From: Azolla caroliniana
Taxonomy: Eukaryota; Polypodiophyta
Length of the DNA stretch: 64,000 nt
Direction: 5' to 3'
Assembly: GCA_043228905.1 (NCBI GenBank)
Contig: JBHGNT010000015.1
Coordinates: forward strand, 11,222,001-11,286,000
The position numbers were made by a program, and so were the translations under genes. This document shows, piece after piece, positions 22,079 to 34,902 of this stretch (positions are counted from its first letter, which is position 1; every line of letters starts with the position of its first letter). Under the pieces are notes generated by a model, which was given only the letters and a program-made list of their open reading frames with translations, had not been told where the DNA came from and searched no databases.

Positions 22079-23213
22079 TGTCACGAAATTTTCAACACAT
22101 AGTGTGAAACCACCATCAAAAGAGAATAAAATAGTAGTTCAAATAAACTAATATTGTGAAGTTAACTTTTTTAATAAAGGATGAAAAGAAAAAAAGTTCG
22201 AAGCGGTTTTTCAAAAGTAAAAAAAGTAAAAAATAAATAAATAACGCAAGGCGTGGAATTGAGGAGCAAGGTAAAGAAAAAAGCTTGTAATTTTGTCGTT
22301 CAATGTCTAACTTAGAAAATGAAAGATGCATAAGAAAGCTAACGTCATGAGCTTTCCAAGAATGTCGTGCATGTCTAATTTGGGCTTACGAAAAAGAAAT
22401 AAAGATAGAAATAAACCTAGACTCATATAAACAAAGCTTTTCTTAGGAGGAAAAAAAAAAGCAAGCCATAGAAAACCTATAAATAAGAGCTATTCTTAAG
22501 AAGAAGAGGAGAGGGATGGGGACTGGAAGAAGAAAATATTTATGTTTCCTCTCTCATACTCTTCTACCCCAAAAGGGGAGATAGAAAATAATAAATTATG
22601 TAACAAAATAAGTCCATCATATTGATGTTCTAGTAATATCAAACTTTGCACGTTTCCTCTCTCATACTCTCTTACTTTAACTTTGTTTATGTATAAGTGT
22701 ACTTAAGTGTTATTCATACGCTCTTACGCTAAGCATTCTTACTCATAAGCATAATTAAGTACTATTCGATTTCGCATAGTCTCTTACTCGAAGATTTTCT
22801 TGTGCATAACTATAAGTATTAATCAATCTCTCATACTATCTTACTCTTATTCAAGGGAAATATCTCTTCTTAAAACTTCCGGTCCAAAACCCTGGCGGTT
22901 CCGCCTCACGATCCCACTAGCTGGTGGATTTTCACGACAATAGTTTATTACTTTTATTAATATTTAAAACCCTAATAATAAATTAGAATAGATTATGTTT
23001 GTGGGATTCACGAATTTTCTATCTATTTCTCTCTTTCAATCTAAGTTCATACTTTTATCTAAGTATTGATTAATACATTATACTCGTGGGATTCACGTGT
23101 TTCCTAGCTCTCTTTCTTACAATCTACTCATATTCTTATTTGCTTCAAATTCCTCATCCTCCTAGTCCATAACCTCGGTGGTTCCCACCCAACTCAGGCA
23201 ACGATCCCGCGCC
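22079..23213 (+). repeat. L-type LTR inserted in the family-B gag
   Basis: Gag is interrupted after GACAGAATTGTCCG and resumes at CCGCGCCACAATTTAGATGC, as the intact relative shows. The inserted 1.13 kb starts TGTCACGAAATTTTC, like L-family LTR starts (TGTCGTGA..ATTTTC). Near its right end it has CCTAGTCCATAACCTCGGTGGTTCCCAC, which resembles the CTAGTCCAAGACCCCCGTGG end block of the LTR at 57127. An inner GGATTTTCACGACA (22926-22939) suggests either two LTRs or an internal rearrangement. It has no coding content. Confidence 0.5.
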
Positions 23214-23946
23214 ACAATTTAGATGCACCTGTCAGAGTCTGTGTACTTCACGATGCAATCATGTTCGATTTCCTTCTAACTATGGAAGACACTTTCAGAC
23301 ACTTATGAAAAGAAGGTCTCCACCACAAAGAGATATCTAATTCGGCGCCTTTACAACCTTCGGATGAAAGAATTTGACTCGGTCTAAGCACACCTGAACA
23401 AGTACGAAAGTTGAAGCTCCCAAATTGCAGCCCAGGAGACAACAATCCTGGGCCGCAATCGAAGGTGAACTAAAAGCAATGTTGCTCATGAATAGTCTTC
23501 CTCCTTCATGGGAAACTTTCGTCACCACAGTGTGCAACACATTGACTACTGCCATTAAATACTCCTCGGTCACGAGTGCAATTCTAACTAAAGCAGTTAG
23601 GAGAAAATCGTTTGCAAAGGATTCGGCCAACGACACTTATGTCGTACAAGGTTTGACTGACCTATCGAACAATCGAGGAAGAAGTTCTTCTTGATAGCCG
23701 CAAAATTAGTGAAGTCAGAGCAAATCCCGGGATAATCAAGTCTACACTTATTGCAAGAAACCCGGACACATCAAAGTTGATTGCAACGCACTCAAAGCCA
23801 AAAATGACAAAGCTCGGCGAGCGGATCAGAAGAGTGGCGGGGATGAGGAGGTCAAGTACATCGGCTCTTCAGCCGAAGTACTATTGACCGACCGGAACAT
23901 ACTATCCATTGAAAACCCAGTCGAATCAGAAGTTTTGTTCATGACT

Positions 23947-24130
23947 GAGGAATTGAGCACATGGCTCTTGGATTCGGGTGCATCTTATCATAATTTCAAC
24001 AATGAAATTCCAAACGTTGCGCCATAGTCGGAATGCCTGAGGAATTGAGCACATGGCTCTTGGATTCGGGTGCGTCTTATCATAATTTCAACAATGAAAT
24101 TCCAAACGCTGCGCCATAGTCAGAATGCAC
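23947..24130 (+). repeat. 92-bp tandem duplication over the protease site
   Basis: A unit starting GAGGAATTGAGCACATGG occurs at 23947 and 24039, and each copy encodes WLLDSGASYHNF and ends near GTCAGAATGC/GTCGGAATGC. The copies differ at few bases. The duplication adds in-frame stops and further breaks the element. Confidence 0.8.
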
Positions 24131-27100
24131 AGTAGAGGTCAACCTTCCGGGTTGCTCTACATTGGTACTACACAATGTCTAACATGTACCTAAGCTCTCA
24201 AGTCCATTGATCTCAGTTAGACAACTTGATGAGGATGACATCCGTGCGATCTTCTCATCAGGAGGTTGGACACTCCACAAGGAGAACCTCCTACTTGCTC
24301 GAGGACTGAAAGTACATTCGTTGTACCCATTATATGTCACACTCAGAGAGGGTGACTTGTTCCTAGTTGACATTCCCATTTCATAACTATGGCATGGATG
24401 ATTCAGACACCTCAGCAATGCTGGCATCATGCATTTATCTACCCAAACTCTCCTTCTCCAATCATGAATTCTGCGAGCAGTGCCAGTGTGGCAAACAAAT
24501 AGCCGCCTCACACGCAACATCAGCATCGAGAGAATTGAGCCCACTCGATCTGGTCCACTCGAATGTCTGTGGTCCTATGCCACATCAGTCTCTCGGCGGT
24601 GCCCTATACTTCCTCAGCTCTATCGACGATTCAACTCGAACGGTGTGGGCTTATCCAATCAAAACCAAAAATCGAGTATTCTCGATTTTTTCTGAATGGC
24701 TCTCTATGGTGGAGAACCAATCTGGTCAAAAGCTAAAATTTCATCGGACTAACAACGGAGGAGAGTTCAAGTCTAGAGAATTCATCAGATTTTGCCGACA
24801 ACGCGGCATAAGACGTGAATACACGGCACTGCATAGTTCGGAGCAAAATGGAATTGCCGAGCGAATGAATCAAACAAATCAAGAAAGGATAGTTTCCATG
24901 ATCCAACACTTCAGTCTATCAGATGGCTTCTGGGTAGAGGCCGTACATATGGTAATACACATAATCAATATTTCACTAAGTAGGACTCTAGGACTTCGAA
25001 TACCTCAGGAATTATGGACCGACAGTAAGCTCAATTACGACAAACTAAGGATTTTCGGGTGCGAGGCATACACCCTCATTTGGAAGGACGATCGCCAAAA
25101 AATCGAACCACGGTCTAGGAAATGTATTTTCCTTGGTTATGGACCATATGGCATAATCAGATACCGACTCTGGGATCCCAGACACAGAAAGATCGTCCGA
25201 AGTTCGGATGTAGTGTTCAATGAGTCGACTATGCATAAGACGGCCGAAAGGCGTATTGAAGTTCGAAGGGTAACTTTTTCCGAATTGCCAATAGTTCATG
25301 AAGGCCCAACACATAACACGAGGTCGGCTTCACGGGTAGCCGAAACCTCTCGCACCGACTCGGCAACGCCCGACTTGGCATAGCTTAACGGTTCGGCTTT
25401 GGACCATCCGACCACGATACCCGATGTGACTAGTCTAGTCATACCACGAAGATCTGAAAGACTGTCTCAACCCCCGAAGAGGTACTCTCCTATAATCTTC
25501 TTTACGGACGCCGGCGAACCGACGTCTTACGAAGAAGCATAAGCATCCGCCGATCTGGCCACATGGCATTTGGCGATAAAGTCGGAAATGAACTCCATTT
25601 GACAAAATAAGACTTGGGACTTGGTCAAATTATCAAAAAAATGATGTGCTCTTCCGTGCAAGTGGGTCTATAGAATAAAAGAAACGTCTGATTCTACCAT
25701 CCCAAAATTCAAGGCCAGATTAGTTGAGAAAACGTTTCGACAAGAATATGGAGTCGATTTTGACGAGATCTTTTCACTAGTGGTGAAAATGACAACCCTT
25801 TGATTCATGCTCGGCGTCGTGGAAACCGAAGATTTAGAGCTAATTTAGCTAGATGTAAAAATGGCTTTCCTCCATGGTGACTTAGAAGAGGAAGTTTATA
25901 TGGAGCAGTCGAAAGGCTTCTTGGTATCCGGCAAAGAACATCTAGTCCACCGACTCAGGAAGAATTATATGGACTAAATCAAGCACTGAGACAATGGTAT
26001 AAGAAGTTCGACGATTTCATCCAATCAGTCGGCTTTTCAAAGAGCGATGAGGAAAACAACTCGAGATGGGTTACCCATCTTTCCCATCATCTACATGGAT
26101 GACATGTTACTCTCTGGTCGACATGTCCGAGAGCTCGCCGAATTTTTTCGGCAAATGCATTGAAGTTCACCATCAAGGACCTTGGTTCGGCAAGACACAT
26201 TGTCAGAATGAAGATAAGTCGGAATCGGAATCAAACATAGTCGTTCCTTTCTCAATCCGACTATATTGGGCGTGTCTTAGAATACTTCAACATGAAATCA
26301 ACCAAATCTTCTTCGACCTCGCTCCCAATTAGTCTTAGGCTGTCTCAGCGAGACTGTCCGACATCCAGTCCGGAGGGGAAATTTATGAAGTCAGTACCGT
26401 ATGCACCAACAGTCGGCTCCTTGATGTACATGATGGTCGCGACAAGGCCTCACATTGCTCATGTCGTCGGACTCATTAGCAGATTCATGCACGATCCTAG
26501 TCGATCGCATTGGAATGCGGTAAAGCATGTGATCGGATATCTGGTGGGCACAAAAGACTATGGGATCTTATTCAGCCCAAATGGCACTTCAAGCGTAGTC
26601 GGATACACTGACTCGGACTTTGCCGGTTGTGTGGACAATAAAAAATCGACAACCGGTTATTGTTTCAAATTTGGAAATGGAGCAATCTCATGGAAATCAA
26701 AACTTGAGGAGTGCACTACCACATTAACGACCTAGGCCAAATACGTAGATGCGTCCGATGTGGTGAAAGAGGCCTTACGACTCAGTCAGCTGGCTTGCAC
26801 ATTTCGACAAGTCCAATCTGACTCAGCTCTGGTTGTCTATAATGATAGTCAAGGGGTTGTCGCTGTATCGAAAAATCCGATTCAACACAACACCTCAAAG
26901 CAAATCGACGTGAGATATCACTTTGTTCGGGACTATGTCATTTCGGGGAAAATCAGCCTCAAGAAGATACCTACAACCGATAACATCGCAAACGGTATGA
27001 CCAAGTGTCTTTCGGTGGATCGATTCCAATCCCTATGGCACCAGATGGGCATAACAAATAATCGGTCTGACTAAGTCGGACATTCATAACGGTTTCGAAC

Positions 27101-27278
27101 AATCATCATCGACAATTTGAAGTTTAGTCTCAATTCCTCCGACTCCGGCCAATTCGGCCTTATGTTTTTCGTAGTTTACCAACTTGAATAAAAATCTGAT
27201 TTGTTTGACAACTTTGTACAAATCTGTATTGTTCACTTATATGAAAGATTTCGGATGTAAACGCCCATTACGGGAGAG

Positions 27279-27613
27279 TGTCGAATACGGGTCTCTAATG
27301 GACACATTCACATTGTCCCACTTGTACACACTAGGTTTAGGGCATTTTTGTAAATATGAAGAAGGGTAGTTGCCTTAAGTCAGTCAATATATAAACTAAC
27401 TTACTTTGTAACCTAGCTGAGTGGTTGTTCTTTCTGTACATTGAGGCATTGAGCTTGAGTAATAGAGTTCATCTTGTGCCTAACTTTCTATTCTCTCCTT
27501 CTTGCATTCGTGTTGATCTTGTTACATGATTTAGTTCCTTATAATCATCAATCTACTCGACTTGTACCTGTTAATGATCTTTCACTAGAGGATGTTGAGA
27601 TTGTTCCGCACTA
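27279..27613 (+). repeat. 3' LTR of the decayed family-B copia
   Basis: It starts TGTCGAATACGGGTCTC directly after the purine-rich CCCATTACGGGAGAG. The intact element has the same tract and start (minus strand, 37045-37020). A TATA-like stretch (CAATATATAAAC) and a GAGTAATAGAG block follow. The right edge is set where minus-strand gag-protease sequence of the next element begins and is uncertain. Confidence 0.6.
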
Positions 27614-27619
27614 GACGGT

Positions 27620-30147
27620 CGTGATCCCAATAGGTGCCTCACCTTCCGGTCCATAGACTTATATTTCGTGTCCACCTGAGTGGTCTGATCCGCCCCGATC
27701 ATCTTCCCGAAGTCTGCGATGACTTTGTACATCGCGACCAAACTAACCAGAGTTATCCGGTCTTTGCTCGATCCTCTTCAACTATCCTCTCGATCTCCCC
27801 GAGGGTGCCATTGAAAGAGACCACCTCCACGATGCCACTGATCTCTTCGTTGGGTGCCAAGGCTCCGCATGCCTTCAAGCGTCCTTTGACCTGCTTCTTT
27901 TCCCGGCCATCGATGCCAGCTATGGTGCAACCTCCATTAATAGAGGGCCAAATTTTCCTACTTACATGTATGGGGATTTTTACAGATGTCCAAACTATCA
28001 AGACCCCACGCCTTGATAGCCCTTTTCAAAAATCCTCTCGGCTTTCGTTGCCGAGAGAGTCCTTGTTCCACTCGTGGTTCGGTCAGACTATTAGGAATTG
28101 GACGGAGTGGCGACCGTCCTCACTTTTTACCCGTGCATAGGCTGAACCGTTGTCCAGCACCTTTGTTTCCATCCAGGCCGCCTTGATGTAGGGCTCACCA
28201 AGGATTACCGGGTGTGACAATGTCTCCTACACGAAGAAATGTTGGTCAATCTCAACATCTTTGACCTTTACCTAAACAGTCCGTGAAGCTCTTTCATGGC
28301 GCGGGTCGCCACACGTATCTTCCAGTCATGCTTGCTGTTGATCGGCCACTTCCCCTTCTTGTGGAAGTCCATGGACATCAAGTTGATTTCAGATTCGTGG
28401 TCGATGAGAGCCACCACCCGGTTCTTTCACATCCTTGATCCAGACTAGGGTCTCCGTTGTCACTCTTGCCCAATGTGGCTGTAGGTAGTGGCTTTCGGTG
28501 TATTCATTTTCTATCGCCACTTCATCGATGTCTACAGCCTTCACTTCGGTCAGCCTCTTGTTCTCTAGATCTTACAAGATTCACTTCCTTTTCACGAGGT
28601 CTACGATGGAATCGTGGAACTCTTTCTTTGCTATCCCTAGCACCTCCCTCAAGGTGAGTTCCACGTGGTCATCAAGGATTTGTTCCTCCAAGACCTTTCG
28701 TAGGTCCATCGCTCTCTCTATTTCCGAGCTCAACTCGAAGCTCGGGAACCTAGCCTTCTCCTGTGATCCGGCCAGACCCCCATCATTTGCCTTCGGTCCG
28801 CACCGAGTCTCATATCGGTTAGAGGTACCAGCCCCTCCGACCATCCCGGCCCACTTGTCTTCAACCAGAACCTTATAGTTTTGGCATGCAACTTCTACAA
28901 AGTTGGTTTTCTCCTCCAGCGGATCGTTCCATCCAGTGACCTCCTAGACCCGTCTCTCTGCGTTGTCCGCTTCTTCCTTCCTTACCCTCACCCCGGATAG
29001 GCCCTCCAGTACAAGTGGCCAGAATCTAGAGTCATTTCTAGAACCCACACTCCTTCCTTCGCCTACCCAAATCCCTACCGACACCAAGTATTGAATGGCC
29101 TTAGCGTTGTAGGCCGCGGCTTCCTCCATTAACCGCTTCATTCCCCCCTCAGCCGGTGTTCAATTCGAGGGGTTTCCAAGTCTCACAAGCGTGTACCCGA
29201 TCGTTCCACATGTACACGATGTTGTTCTTGAGTGCATCTGTAAAATCAGTGCACTCTCTCTGGAAGTGGCCGGCCGCATCGCACCACATGAACCTCTGGT
29301 AGTTCGGTGGGTGCCGATTGCATGATTGGTCGTCGCCTTCCCTCCGGGCCTGCGCGATTTGGAGATTGCACACCATCAGCTCTTCTAGAGTTGCACCCGC
29401 GGTTGATCCTTTGACCATGTTGGCCAGAACCGGGCCCAACTCGAGTCGTCTTCTCATTTATTTTGACCAAGCCAGGATCTCTTCGGCTCTCCTCCCAGCA
29501 GTCGAATCGGTTGACGACGTTCCAACGTCGTTCCAATCGCGTAGTTTGTCGAAATGGTTGCAAAATCTTTTAACCATGGCCCAGTTGGATGTGAGCCCTT
29601 CATCCATCTCCAAGAGGAGACCCACCTTCTCGTGGTCGAGTAAGTCGACCGACTTAACAAACAGTAGGACCTTGCTCGTATCGAGCACGGTCCGGCTCAA
29701 TGTCGAGAGTTGCGCCAATCGCTTCTCAAATTCCTGAAGAAGCGTGAACGTATTCCGGCCTTTGTCAGGGCTCTCGACCCAATCCATAAACTCTTTCTTT
29801 GACAAATGGAGCAAGTCATCAAAGTCGTACCTTTTAAGGAGCTGCCCCTCGAAATCCGTCCAGTTACAACACTCTACTTGCACTTCGACCACCAGAGTGT
29901 GGATGCTTGGCATAACGACACAAAGGAATCCAGCCAGTCGTTTGTCCTACGGAATATCCCTCATTATCATTTTGGCCCTGTAGGCCTCCAGCTAGCTTGT
30001 CGCATCTTTGCCATTGAATCGGCCTATCGCGTTGACTATCGACTCAATGGCCTTGTCGAGGGCGCTCGTGCCCTCTCGAGCATTCACCAGGCGGTCAACG
30101 ACCACCGCCATCGCCTCCACTAGTTTGCTGCTCCTTTGGCCCCCCTC
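27620..30147 (-). pseudogene. L-family element III: gag, zinc knuckle and retropepsin remnant
   Basis: Reading right to left, the gag N-terminus starts near 30120. The matrix/capsid-like part is open from 29913 to 29458 (FEGQLLKRYDFDD, LLFVKSVDLLD). A knuckle-like FMWCDAAGHFQREC is at 29253-29297. A retropepsin-like site reads ALIDHESEINLMS (about 28385-28425) and is followed by VILGEPYIKAAWMET. The D-[ST]-G of retropepsins is replaced by DHE. The stretch at 28001-27753 then leads towards RT, which is absent. Stops and frameshifts occur throughout. The gag blocks match those at 3657-4265. The left end is truncated at the family-B LTR near 27613. Confidence 0.75.
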
Positions 30148-30150
30148 TTC

Positions 30151-30168
30151 ACGTCGGGTTCACCAAAG
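30151..30168 (-). other. Primer binding site of element III
   Basis: The minus strand reads CTTTGGTGAACCCGACG just inside the LTR edge at 30170, identical to the site at 9408-9425. It links element III with the module-array element. Confidence 0.65.
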
Positions 30169-30169
30169 A

Positions 30170-30194
30170 TGTGGCGGAAGTCCGCATGCACGTG
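30170..30194 (-). repeat. Element III LTR, inner piece (LTR continues at 35502-36373)
   Basis: The 25 bases starting TGTGGCGGAAGTCCGC are the primer-site end of an L-family LTR. The LTR is cut here by the family-A copia; its last five bases ACGTG are the target duplication. The remainder resumes at 35502. Confidence 0.75.
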
Positions 30195-30788
30195 TGATGG
30201 AAATAATCGAAACTTTCCAAACTTCACCTCTCGGCCACAACCAAGGAAAACACACGAATCGTTGTTGCAGAAAATGGGAAATGCAGTGGACACACGATTT
30301 AACGTGGAAAACCCTGTACGGGAAAAACCACGGGAGTACAAGACTCTGAAGCAAAACTATGCACAGAGAAGTATACAATGGCGAGCTGCAAGGCGACGAC
30401 CTTGAGCTCGCTGTCCTCGCCACAGGCGGCGGAAATACACAGAGGCGTCGACCTCTTCCTCTCTCACGCTCTATCTCTCTCACGGCTGCTCTCTCTTCAC
30501 TCCTCTTGAGTGGAAAAACAGAAAAATGAGTAGCAACATTAAAACTGTTTGCCCTAAGTCACATTTATACACATGTGACTTTCGGGCTATTTACAACTAT
30601 AGCCTCAAGGGCTCTTGGCAAACATATTCACGAATATATCCCCGCATCCGGATCTCTCTCCGGGTACATTCGTCATCCGGCTCCGTAACCGGGATCTTCA
30701 TCATCCGGTTCCGAAACCGAAACCGGGCTTGTCGTCATTCATCTCCGACATCCGACCATCCCATCCGAAAGGGACCGTAATCCCAACA
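30195..30788 (-). repeat. 3' LTR of the young family-A copia
   Basis: On the minus strand it starts TGTTGGGATTACGG and ends TTATTTCCATCA. It carries a TATA-like GTGTATAAATGTGACTTAGG (rc of 30561-30580). Its left edge is fixed by the ACGTG target duplication and its right edge by the polypurine tract. Confidence 0.93.
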
Positions 30789-30801
30789 AACTCCCCCTTC
30801 A
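30789..30801 (-). other. Polypurine tract of the young family-A copia
   Basis: The minus strand reads TGAAGGGGGAGTT immediately before the 3' LTR. Its TGA is also the stop codon of the polyprotein. The tract GAAGTGAAGGGGGAGTT is shared with the copy at 16997-17013. Confidence 0.85.
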
Positions 30802-33800
30802 CTTCGGCATGGGATGTCTCTCCAATCCGATCCTCTTCCGGCATGCTTCCAGCTTGTCGGGTGTGAGCACCTTGGTCAGCATATCCGACCCGTTCTCGTC
30901 CGTGTGGATCTTCGTCAGCACGAACTCCTTGTCTTCTATCCTTTCCCGGATCCAGTGGTATCTACGTTGGATGTGTTTCGTCCGGGAATGGTAGGCCGCG
31001 TTCTTTGCAAGGTGGATGGCACTCTGACTATCGCAGTAGAGTCGGTACTCCTCCTGCCGGATCCCGAGCTCTCTAATGAAGTCCTTCATCCATATTATTT
31101 CCTTGCCGGCTTCAACAGCTGCCATGTACTCCGCCTCCGTGGTTGACAACGCAACCGTCTTCTGCAGCCTCGACTGCCACGAAACGGCTCCCCCTGCATA
31201 GGTCATCACATACCCGGATGTGGACCGACTGGTATCTGCATCAGCCGACATATCCGAATCGGTAAAACCGTCAAGTTCGGGCTTACCGGAGCCGAATCGG
31301 AGGCACACGTTTGTCGTGCCCTTCAGGTATCGGAGTATCCACTTGGCCGCGTTCCAATGCTCTTTGCCGGGATTGCTCATGTACCGGCTCACCACTCCGA
31401 CTGCATATCCGATGTCCGGTCGGGTACACACCATTGCGTACATCAAGCTTCCGACGGCAGAGGCATATGGCACTTTCATCATGTCCTCCTTCTCAGCCTT
31501 TGTCTTGGGGCTTTGCTTGCTGGACAACTTGCAGTTTGCCGGGAGGGTTGACCCGACCGGTCTTGCTTCCGACATGTTGAACTGTTTAAGCACCTTTGTC
31601 ACGTACTTCTCCTGTGACAGCCACAACTGCTTCTTGCTCCGGTCCCGGATGATGTGCATGCCTAGTATTTGTCTCGCCGGACCCAAGTCCTTCATTGAGA
31701 AGGTTCGGTGAAGAGCCTTCTTCAGCATCCGTATCTTGACCTGGTCTCGTCCGACGATCAACATGTCGTCCACGTACAGGAGGAGTATTAGAAAGTCTCC
31801 TCCTTCGAACTTCTTCACAAACACGCAGTGGTCGGACTGCGTTTTGAGGTACCCTTCGTCGGTCATGAAAGAGTCGAACTTCCGGTACCATTGCCGGGGA
31901 GCCTGCTTCAGTCCGTAGAGGCTCTTCTTCAACCGGCATACCAGGTGCTCCTTCCCTTTCTTCTCGAATCCTTCCGGTTGCTGCATGTAGATCTCTTCTT
32001 CGAGGTCACCGTGAAGGAATGCCGTCTTCACGTCCATCTGTTCTACCTCGAGGTCCATGCTTGCCGCTATGCTCAGCACCGTCCGGATGGAGGTCATCTT
32101 CACTACCGGGGCAAATATCTCGTCGAAGTCGACGCCCTTCTTCTGCTGAAACCCCTTCACCACGATCCTGGCTTTGTATCTCGGGGGGTTTCCGGCATCT
32201 CCCGGTTTCAGCTTGAACACCCACTTGTTTCGAAGTGCCCGCTTTCCTTTCGGCAACTCCACAAGTTCATATGTGTGGTTCTCATGCAGGGAATCCATCT
32301 CGTCCTGCATGGCACTCAACCACCTGCGGCTCTGGGTGTCATGCTTTGCTTCTTCAAAGCTCTCCGACTCCCCTTCGTCGGTTAGCAGCACGTGCTCTGG
32401 TTCCGGAAATCTCCGGGGGGCCCTTCTCTCTCTTAGAGGATATCTCCGTTCCGGAGCTTCGGTGACCGGCTCCTCCGTTTCCTCTTCATCCGAATCCATT
32501 TCGGGATCGGGGCCGGTTCCGGTATCAGTTTCATCTTCCTCGGCCGGTTCTGTTTCTTCACCGTCTTCGGCCGGATCCTCGAGTGCTAACCGGTCCCTTG
32601 CCGGTCGGGACTGCTCCTCGTAGAGTTGATCCTCACCGGTCGACTTGGAGCTCTTCATCTTCTTCTCCGACTCCCAGTCGGCGAGTGTCTTGTTCTCCAT
32701 GAAGATGATATCACGACTTCGGAATATCTTCTTGTCGACCGGGTCCCATACTCGGTAGCCGAACTCGTCATCGCCGTAACCGAGGAATATGCATGGCCGG
32801 GTCTTTGGATCTAGCTTTCCTCTCCGGTCCTTAGCCACATGCACATATGCGAGACACCCGAACACCTTCAGATGCCGGTAGGATACTTCCCTACCGGTCC
32901 ACACTCTCTACGGCGTGTCTCCGTCCAAAGGTACTGAGGGTGATCTGTTTATCACGTATGTCGCCGTCGACATCGCCTCAGCCCAAAACCCCTTGGGTAA
33001 TTCCGCATGCGCCAGCATACTCCGGACCCTCTCCATTATGGTCCGGTTCATCCTCTCGGCCAGCCCGTTTAGTTCTGGCGTCTTCGGCACAGTAAACTCG
33101 AGCCGGATTCCCTTCGAGCGACAGTACTCCGCGAACTGCCCCCGGTATTCCCCTCCGTTATCCACTCGTATCGCTTTCAGCTTCTTGCCGGATTCCCTTT
33201 CCACTCTCGCGTGGAGTTCTTTGAAGACGGACAACACTTGGTCCTTTGTCTTCAACGGTGCCGTCCACAGCTTCCGGCTGTGATCATCAATGAATGTCAC
33301 GAAGTACTGGGCTCCGCCATGTGACTTCGTTTCTACCTGACACACATCAGTATGCACCAACTCCAATGGTGCGCTACGTCTCGTCGGTGGCCTTGAGTGG
33401 AAGGAGGTTCGGTTCTGCTTACCGGCCAGGCAATCGGTGCACTTCTCCAGGTGCACATGCTTCACTGGAATAAGGTTGTCTTCTGCAAGCCTCTTCATCC
33501 CCTTCTCACTCATGTGGCACAGTCTCTTGTGCCAGAGCTCACCGGCAGTGTCGGCTGCCACGTTCAACTCTTTCGGACACAACCAGGCATTCATAAGGTA
33601 CAGTGTGTTGACTTTCCGGGCCCGAGCCACTATCAGGCTTCCCTTGCTGAACTTCATTACGCCGTTCCGGATGCTACCTGTGTAGCCTTCATCGTCTAGC
33701 CTCCCGGCCGAAATCAGGTTCAATCGAACCTCCGGAACGTGTCGGACATCCTTCAGCAGCATTTTGCATCCGGTCGGGGTTGTCAACCACACGTCTCCTA

Positions 33801-34872
33801 TGCCGGCAATCCGGCACGTACCTTCATTTCCCATCCGAACACAGCCATGCTCACCGGTTGTGTAGGATGAGAAGTATCTTCTTTCCGGGGTCAGGTGGAA
33901 CGACGCTCCGGAATCAACCACCCAGGTAGTCTCATCGCCGGCAATGTTTAGTTCACCTTCTTCGGTGATGAGCATGATCTCCTCTTCACTTGCCGCGAGT
34001 GCCGTCGTTCCTTTCCGGTCCTGCCCTCGCCGATCCGAACCATTCCGGTCCGTGGCTCCCCGGTAAACACCGTTCCGTTCCGAAGACTTCTTCGAATCGG
34101 TGTCGTCGGCTCCGTTGTCTTTTCGGTAATGCCGACAATTCTTTCGGAAGTGCCCCGGATTCCCACAGTGGAAGCATGTGGGCCTTCCTCTTGACTGCGA
34201 CCGGGTCCCCGACTTCTCCCGTCTTTGCGGACTCCGGTTCCATTGTCTTCCCCGATCCGATTCGGTAAGCAGCGCCTTCGAGTCGGAGGCCGGTTCTTTA
34301 TCTCTCCGACGCGCTTCTTCATTCAAAATACTTGTCTTTACCGTTTGTAGGGACAAGTTATCTTCGGTGCAGGAGGTGCTGAGAGTCACCACCAAGTTCT
34401 CCCAGCTTTCCGGCAATGTACACATCAGAATGATGGCTTGCATTGCATCCTCCAGCGGGAACTTGATCGCCGCAAGCTGGTTCACGAATCCCATGAACGT
34501 GCTTACGTGTTCCACCATACTCTCGCCGTCCCGGTACTTGAGGTTCACTATCTTCCTCATCAGGGAGGTCCGGTTCAACGCATTCTTCCTCTCATAGAGG
34601 CCCGACAGCTTCCGCCACATCTCATATGCGTTGGTGTCGTTCGCCACATGTTGTAGAACGCTCACGTCTACGTATTGCCGAATGGTTGCAACGGCTTTCC
34701 GGTTCAGAAGCCTCCATTCCGACTCAAGTACCCCCTTCGGTATTTCCGACTTGTCAATCGGTTCGTACAGGTCCCGAACAATCAGAAGATCCTCCATCTT
34801 GATCTTCCAGTCGGCGTAATTCTGCGCATTCAGCACCATCATCCCCGGCTGCCCGCTGCCGCCGCCTTCCAT
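30799..34872 (-). pseudogene. Copia gag-pol polyprotein with one premature stop
   Basis: From an ATG at 34872 (MEGGGSG) to the stop at 30799 there are about 1357 codons in one frame, the normal size for a copia gag-pol. Order: gag with a CCHC knuckle (CFHCGNPGHFRKNC, about 34140-34182), protease DSGASFHLT, GAG-pre/integrase (HKRLCHM..; CTDCLAGKQ; VHTDVC; RVDNGGEY; NGLAERMNRT), linker, RT (DVKTAFLHGDL; YVDDMLIVG) and RNase H (DSDMSADADTS; TEAEYMAA; YCDSQSA). The only break I see is TAG at 32905-32907, inside integrase, where the relative at 14895 has a Gln codon. The open frame extending upstream to 35049 lies in the LTR and primer site, so the 34872 start is preferred. The second Asp is intact but preceded by Val (RVDNG instead of RADNG). 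Confidence 0.93.
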
Positions 34873-34886
34873 TTTCTGTAGCAACT

Positions 34887-34899
34887 CGCTCTGATACCA
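34887..34899 (-). other. Initiator-Met tRNA primer binding site
   Basis: The minus strand reads TGGTATCAGAGCG, the standard plant copia primer site complementary to the 3' end of initiator Met tRNA. It lies 3 bases inside the 5' LTR (34903-35496). Confidence 0.93.
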
Positions 34900-34902
34900 A
34901 AT

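Larger units (their letters stand above)
21480..27278 (+). pseudogene. Decayed family-B copia (leader, gag, protease, integrase, RT, RNase H)
   Basis: This element is related throughout to the intact one at 37226-41260. The leader (21480-21892) matches the minus strand near 41540-41600 (CATTCGGGAGGA.CAGT). Gag starts at 21893 and is split by an LTR-type insertion (22079-23213), then continues to a CCHC knuckle near 23749 (YCKKPGHIKVDC). The protease site DSGASYH (about 23971) lies in a 92-bp tandem duplication. Integrase (24367-25380) keeps CEQCQCGKQ and QNGIAERMN, but the second Asp reads RTNNGGEF. In RT, motif A and YMDD (about 26092-26103) are in different frames. RNase H (26590-27074) has DSDFAGCVDNKKSTTGY. 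Many stops and frameshifts make it dead. Its 5' LTR was not found. Confidence 0.88.
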
